Notes under the pieces: model-generated
Told to the model about the DNA's origin: nothing
Seen by the model: only the letters and a program-made list of their open reading frames with translations
Database searches by the model: none
Made by a program: the position numbers and the translations under genes
In this document: in pieces, positions 59,649 through 64,000 of the stretch
How positions within the stretch are numbered: the stretch's first letter is position 1
Layout: every line of letters starts with the position of its first letter
Source of the DNA: Arthrobacter sp. StoSoilB20
Lineage (GTDB): Bacteria > Actinomycetota > Actinomycetes > Actinomycetales > Micrococcaceae
Direction: 5' to 3'
Length of the DNA: 64,000 nucleotides
NCBI RefSeq assembly: GCF_019977295.1
Contig: NZ_AP024651.1
Span: 1,922,001 to 1,986,000, forward strand

Positions 59649-62600
59649 ATGAAACCCGTGTTCCCCACCGGTCCGGCCACCCGCTCCGCGCTGTACACCA
59701 TAGGGCTCCTGTCCGCACTCAAAGCGCTGTCCCTGGTGCTCATGGCGCAGGCCGTGGCAGGGATGCTGGCAGGCCTGGCATCCGGAACGGGAGACTGGAG
59801 CGGCGGACTTGCCTGGGGCGCAGCGGGAGCAATCCTGAGGTCGCTCACGGTCTGGGGGCAAGGCGTAGCCTCCCGGCGGGCCGCCCTTGGCGTCAAGGAG
59901 GAATTGCGGGCTCAGTTGCTCAGGCGCTCGCTGTCCGAGGGCGGGTCGCCGCGCGTGGAAGGAATGAACGACGGCGGTCTGGCAATCCTGGCAACGCGGG
60001 GCCTGGATGCGCTGGACGACTACTACACCCAGTACCTTCCGGCGTTGGTCAACTGCGCGACGGTGCCGCTGTTGATCGGTGCACGGATCCTCTTCGCCGA
60101 TTGGGTCAGTGCCGTGGTGATCGTTCTGACTGTTCCCCTGGTGCCGTTGTTCATGGTCCTGATTGGCCGGCATACCGAGGACAGCGTCCGGGATGCCCAG
60201 ACCACCTTGCGGAAACTCTCCGGCCACATCCTTGAACTGGCCAAAGGCCTGCCTGTCCTGGTGGGCCTGGGCCGCGCGAGTGAACAGCGCGCGGCCCTGG
60301 AAGATATCTCCGAGCAGTACCGGAGCCGGACCATGGGAACCCTCCGGACAGCCTTCCTCTCAGCGTTGGCGCTTGAGCTTATTGCCTCCATTTCGGTGGC
60401 CGTCGTCGCTGTGTTCATCGGCGTCAGGCTCGTAGGTGGGGACATGGCGCTGGAGGCCGGCCTTTTGGCCCTCATCCTGGCCCCCGACTGCTATCTTCCG
60501 TTGCGGGAACTGGGTACTGCCCACCACGCCAGCGACGACGGCCGCGCCGCATTGGAAACCACCAACGCCGTGCTGGCTGCGCCCGCGCACCAAACCCTCT
60601 CCGCGCCTGGCGTGCCAGCCGGCACTTCTTCGGGCGTAGTGGTGGAGCGCCTGTCGGTGACCTACGCAGGACGGTCCGCTGCCGCCGTCGGGCCCCTGAG
60701 CTTTACTGCCCCGCAGGGCAGCATTACGGCCCTCGACGGCGACAGCGGCGCCGGGAAGAGCACTGTCCTGGCCGTCCTGGCAGGATTGATCGGTCCCGGT
60801 CCCGGCGCCACGGTGACCGGGACAGTCTCGGGAGTCGGCACAGGGGCTGTGGCATGGGTGCCCCAACACCCCGTCATGGCAGCACACACCGTCCAGGAAG
60901 AGCTGTCCTTGTATCTGGACGGATACCAAGGCGATGTTGCCCAAGCAGCGACCCGAATCCTGTCCGAGGCCAAGGCTGCCCACCTGGCGCCGAAAAACCC
61001 GGCCGAGCTCAGTCCAGGCGAGCTGCGCCGCGTTGCGCTTGCCCGGGGATTGGCACGAGTGGAGACGGGCGCCACGCTCCTGCTCCTGGATGAGCCCACC
61101 GCCCACCTTGACCCCTATTCAGCCAACGTAGTCCGCAACGCCATCGAGGCGCTGCGAGGCAGCGTCACAGTCATCCTGGTGGCCCACGACTCCGCCACCC
61201 GTGCGCTCGCGGACCATGTGGTGCCCGTAGGCGCCAAGCGCTTCCAGGACGCACCGCTGCTTCCATCAGGGAATTCCGGAAACACCATTGATGCCGCCGC
61301 CGGCGGGAACAGCACAGTAGCCGATGCCCTGGCACGTCCCGCCCAGTCTTCCAGCGCACGCTCCGGAAGCCTGAAACGGCTGGCGGGGGTCCTGAAACCA
61401 GTGCAGTGGAAATTTGCCGCTGCCGGCACCGTGGCCGTCCTGGCGGCCCTGTTCGCCGTGGCATTGTCAGGACTGTCCGGATGGCTGATCATCAGGGCCA
61501 GCGAGCAACCGCCCATCCTTTATCTGCTCGGCGCGATTGTGGGCGTCAGGTTTTTCGGGATCGGCAGGGCAGTGCTGCGCTACTGTGAGAGGCTTCTGAC
61601 GCACGACGCCGTCTTCGCCGCGATGACACGCCTGCGCGGGGTGCTGTGGGAGACGCTGAGCCGCAGGGCGCTGACCCTGCGGCGCTTGCTCCAGGGCGGC
61701 AACGTGCTTGGCGCAATCGTCGATGACGTCGATACCCTCCGGGACCTCCTGCCGCGTGTTGCGCTTCCACCGGTCACAGCAGTAGGTGTGGGAGCGGCGG
61801 CCATCATTGGCACGGCAATCGTTCTGCCTCCCGCGCTGCCGGCTGTGGTGCTGGCATCAATCGTGGGACTTGTCCTCGCGCCGCTTCTTGCCGTCCTGGC
61901 TGACAGGAATGCCGCAAAGGCCGGTCAGCACATGCGCTCGGTAGTTCTCCACGGTGTAGCCGCAGCCCTGGACGCCCGGGCAGAACTGACGGCCAACGCA
62001 GTAGCCGGGCCGGTGCTGAAGGACCTGCGCAGCAAAGACCGCGCAGCCACCCGATCCGCGCAACGCTCGGCGTGGGCCGAAGGCCTCGGCCAATCCGTGG
62101 TGGTGCTGGCCTGCTCACTGGCTGCCTTGTGGGCAGGAGCCCTCAGCGCTCCTTCGGTGGCCAGCGGCGCCGTTCCCCCCGAACTTGTGGCCGTGATTGT
62201 CCTGATGCAGCTTGCCCTGGTGGATGCTTTCGGCGGCATCGTTTCCGCGGTACGCCAGGCTCCAGCGCTCGCGTCCGTCCTGGGCCGGGTTGCCGCTTCC
62301 GGGGCGTTGGACGTTCCGGCCACTGCCGGTGATGGCGGTTCAGCCCTCAACGGCCCACGCCCTCTTCCGGACCGCGATGGGAAAGCCGGGCTTGAGCTGA
62401 CGGACGCTTCGGCCGGCTGGCCCGGGGGACCGGATGCCTTCACCGGGATCACCGCCGCTGCCGAACCCGGCCGCTGGCTTGCCGTGACTGGACCCTCGGG
62501 TGCGGGAAAGACGACGTTGTTGTCCGTGCTGCTGGGTTTCCTGCCCCTGAGCGGGGGATCAGCGAAGCTGACGGGCACAGCGGCCTGGTGCCCCCAGGAA

Positions 62601-63086
62601 GCCCACCTCTTCGACTCCACCATCCGCGGCAACCTCTTGCTGGGACGACCCGCCGCGGCAAAGCCCAGCGAGGCGGAGATGCAAAAGGCGCTGGCCGACG
62701 TCGGACTTGATTCAGTGGTCCAGGCCCTGCCCGGTGGGCTCGATGCCCGCATCGGTCCAGGCGGCTCGTTCCTCAGCGGTGGCGAGCGGCAGCGGCTTGC
62801 CATGGCCAGGACCCTTCTGACCGGAGCCTCGGTATTGCTGCTGGATGAGCCCACCGCACATCTTGATGCCGGTTCGGCGCGGGAAATGATGGCCATCCTT
62901 CGCCGGGGACTGACGGAGGTGACTGTAGTGCTGGTAACGCACAATCCCGAGGACATCGATCCCGGGGATACGCGGCTGGAACTGCCCGCGGCCGGCCAGG
63001 CTCCGCCGCAGGAAACGTGGGGACCCAGCGCTGGCGCACCTGGCACGGGCGCGGCGGAACTGGTCCAAAAGCAGGTCCATCAGTAG
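59649..63086 (+). CDS. cydDC: CydD-CydC fused ABC exporter
   Basis: 1145 residues. The heterodimeric CydDC ABC transporter (thiol export needed for bd oxidase assembly) is encoded as one chain, CydD half (about 1-560) then CydC half (about 575-1145). Each half has a membrane domain and an ABC domain. Walker A motifs are GDSGAGKST and GPSGAGKTT; Walker B LLLLDEPTAHLD and VLLLDEPTAHLD; the first signature is degenerate (LSPGELRRVALAR) and the second canonical (LSGGERQRLAMAR). Linker rich in Ala/Ser lies near 545-585. It is the third gene of the cyd operon. Confidence 0.95.
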   Translation: MKPVFPTGPATRSALYTIGLLSALKALSLVLMAQAVAGMLAGLASGTGDWSGGLAWGAAGAILRSLTVWGQGVASRRAALGVKEELRAQLLRRSLSEGGSPRVEGMNDGGLAILATRGLDALDDYYTQYLPALVNCATVPLLIGARILFADWVSAVVIVLTVPLVPLFMVLIGRHTEDSVRDAQTTLRKLSGHILELAKGLPVLVGLGRASEQRAALEDISEQYRSRTMGTLRTAFLSALALELIASISVAVVAVFIGVRLVGGDMALEAGLLALILAPDCYLPLRELGTAHHASDDGRAALETTNAVLAAPAHQTLSAPGVPAGTSSGVVVERLSVTYAGRSAAAVGPLSFTAPQGSITALDGDSGAGKSTVLAVLAGLIGPGPGATVTGTVSGVGTGAVAWVPQHPVMAAHTVQEELSLYLDGYQGDVAQAATRILSEAKAAHLAPKNPAELSPGELRRVALARGLARVETGATLLLLDEPTAHLDPYSANVVRNAIEALRGSVTVILVAHDSATRALADHVVPVGAKRFQDAPLLPSGNSGNTIDAAAGGNSTVADALARPAQSSSARSGSLKRLAGVLKPVQWKFAAAGTVAVLAALFAVALSGLSGWLIIRASEQPPILYLLGAIVGVRFFGIGRAVLRYCERLLTHDAVFAAMTRLRGVLWETLSRRALTLRRLLQGGNVLGAIVDDVDTLRDLLPRVALPPVTAVGVGAAAIIGTAIVLPPALPAVVLASIVGLVLAPLLAVLADRNAAKAGQHMRSVVLHGVAAALDARAELTANAVAGPVLKDLRSKDRAATRSAQRSAWAEGLGQSVVVLACSLAALWAGALSAPSVASGAVPPELVAVIVLMQLALVDAFGGIVSAVRQAPALASVLGRVAASGALDVPATAGDGGSALNGPRPLPDRDGKAGLELTDASAGWPGGPDAFTGITAAAEPGRWLAVTGPSGAGKTTLLSVLLGFLPLSGGSAKLTGTAAWCPQEAHLFDSTIRGNLLLGRPAAAKPSEAEMQKALADVGLDSVVQALPGGLDARIGPGGSFLSGGERQRLAMARTLLTGASVLLLDEPTAHLDAGSAREMMAILRRGLTEVTVVLVTHNPEDIDPGDTRLELPAAGQAPPQETWGPSAGAPGTGAAELVQKQVHQ

Positions 63087-63095
63087 CCTGTTGGC

Positions 63096-64000
63096 ATGCC
63101 TTTCAACGCCGCAAGCCCTGCCATGCCCGACGCCGACGTAACTGGCCTGCAGTGGCGGCCCGCCACCGAAGGGGATCTGGATAACTGGGCGGGCCTGATA
63201 GCCCGGACGGCCGCCGTCGAACATCCTGTCTGGTACGAGAAACGCGGGGATCTTGCCCATGTCCTTGAATCCAGGAAGAACCCGCCGGAGACGAGCACCC
63301 TCCTGGGGCTGGACACCGACGGCACAGCCCGGGCTTATGGCCGTATATCCAAGAACCCGGAGGGAGACAAGGCCACCGGAATGGCCTGTGTTGATCCGGA
63401 GTGGCAGGAACGCGGCATCGGCTCCGCGGTTCTGGTGTGGCAGGAAGGGCAGGTGCGCGGGCGGTTCGCCGACGATCAAGCAGCCGGGCATACCGCTGCA
63501 CCGCCCCGCCTCCGTATCCAGACTGAGGAAAAGCACGAACACCAGGCCACCCTCCTGATGGGCCACGGTTACCGGGCCGTCCGTTGGTTCAATGAGATGC
63601 ACCGTCCGTTGTCGCCGGGACAGCCGTCCGCAGACCTGCCGGTTGTTCCGCTGGGCGCGGGCCTGGAACTCAGGACCCTGGATCCGGTGTTCTTTGAGCC
63701 CGTGCGGCAGGCGCATAATGATGCCTTCAGGGACCATTGGGGAAGCGAACCCAGGGACGAAGAGTCGTGGCGCTTCACCATCGAGGAACCCACGGCACGG
63801 CACGACCTCAGCGCGGTAGTCCTGGATTCGGCAACCGGAGAGGTGGCCGGATACCAGCTGAGCAGTTTTGATGCCGCTTCCGCCGCCGACCGTGGTTTCA
63901 CGGAAGGCTACACGGAGCTTCTGGGCGTACGTCGCGCCTACAGGGGCCGGGGGATAGCCCAGGCCCTGCTGGCGGATGCAATGCAGCGGTACACCGGGGC
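63096..64000 (+). CDS. Tandem GNAT acetyltransferase, 3' end outside window
   Basis: Open from ATG 63096 to the window end, 301 codons. An N-terminal GNAT domain (TGMACVDPEWQERGIGSAVL, with the RGIG motif) precedes a second GNAT domain ending LGVRRAYRGRGIAQALLADAMQRYTG at the edge. Tandem GNATs with this layout include mycothiol synthase-like enzymes; substrate unknown. The start has TAGCCT (63084-63089), whose first three bases are the cydDC stop, six bases upstream: predicted leaderless, and no ribosome site is present. Confidence 0.82.
   Translation, partial: MPFNAASPAMPDADVTGLQWRPATEGDLDNWAGLIARTAAVEHPVWYEKRGDLAHVLESRKNPPETSTLLGLDTDGTARAYGRISKNPEGDKATGMACVDPEWQERGIGSAVLVWQEGQVRGRFADDQAAGHTAAPPRLRIQTEEKHEHQATLLMGHGYRAVRWFNEMHRPLSPGQPSADLPVVPLGAGLELRTLDPVFFEPVRQAHNDAFRDHWGSEPRDEESWRFTIEEPTARHDLSAVVLDSATGEVAGYQLSSFDAASAADRGFTEGYTELLGVRRAYRGRGIAQALLADAMQRYTG

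Noticed and set aside
1..64000. tRNA, rRNA, CRISPR array, prophage or insertion sequence
   Set aside because: No cloverleaf, spaced repeats with unique spacers, integrase, transposase or target duplication was recognised; the repeats seen are tandem or palindromic.

Overview
This 64 kb window is chromosomal DNA of a high-GC actinobacterium, most likely Micrococcaceae (Arthrobacter or Paenarthrobacter type). Support comes from Wag31/SepF/YggT at the end of a division cluster, polyphosphate glucokinase, GlnA1/GlnA2/GlnE, DUF4191, DUF4192 and DUF7455 proteins, a PAC2-family protein, Tricorn protease, a fused CydDC, frequent GTG starts, and many starts with no Shine-Dalgarno site but a TANNNT box 6-7 nt upstream. 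No rRNA, tRNA, insertion sequence, prophage or CRISPR array was seen.

Layout. 1-2.2 kb: end of the division cluster (YggS end, sepF, yggT, wag31). 2.3-7.4 kb: lspA, an RluA-type pseudouridine synthase, dnaE. 7.5-13.5 kb: flavin reductase, a small membrane protein, hisD, nrdR with probable NrdR boxes, then an oppositely oriented map-ppgK-SDR group and a 54-residue protein too short for usual ORF cut-offs. 13.5-32.1 kb: nitrogen and lipoate block (panB, glnA2, glnE, glnA1, RDD protein, DUF4191, lipA, lipB). Its gene set matches the mycobacterial lipB-lipA-DUF4191-RDD-glnA1-glnE-glnA2 neighbourhood, but two accessory segments interrupt it: 18.97-22.3 kb (sulfatase, acetyltransferase, a small HTH protein behind paired operators, two tiny zinc-ribbon proteins, one unknown) and 25.6-30.4 kb (three-gene surface-polymer operon).

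32-46 kb: Ser/Thr kinase with repeat expansions, a TIGR01777 epimerase, Tricorn protease, OsmC protein, lipoyl-bearing E2 (sucB-like) with lpdA, leucyl aminopeptidase and a PAC2 protein. 46-55 kb: MFS transporter, DUF4192, principal sigma factor, DUF7455, topoisomerase IV ParE, and a divergent MFS/ChrB-like pair that appears to start from one symmetric promoter. 55-63 kb: M56 peptidase and BlaI repressor divergent from cydA-cydB-cydDC (cytochrome bd). The window closes in a two-domain GNAT acetyltransferase.

Regulatory signals are the most interesting content. Three copies of TTCTAC-N5-GTAGAA lie between blaI and cydA, implying that a BlaI/M56 sensor pair controls cytochrome bd. A tandem GlnR site precedes glnA1. 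Probable NrdR boxes precede nrdR, whose promoter start point falls inside the hisD terminator. Paired GTCAAC-N4-GTTGAC palindromes straddle the promoter of the small HTH gene. Fifteen genes fit the leaderless pattern.
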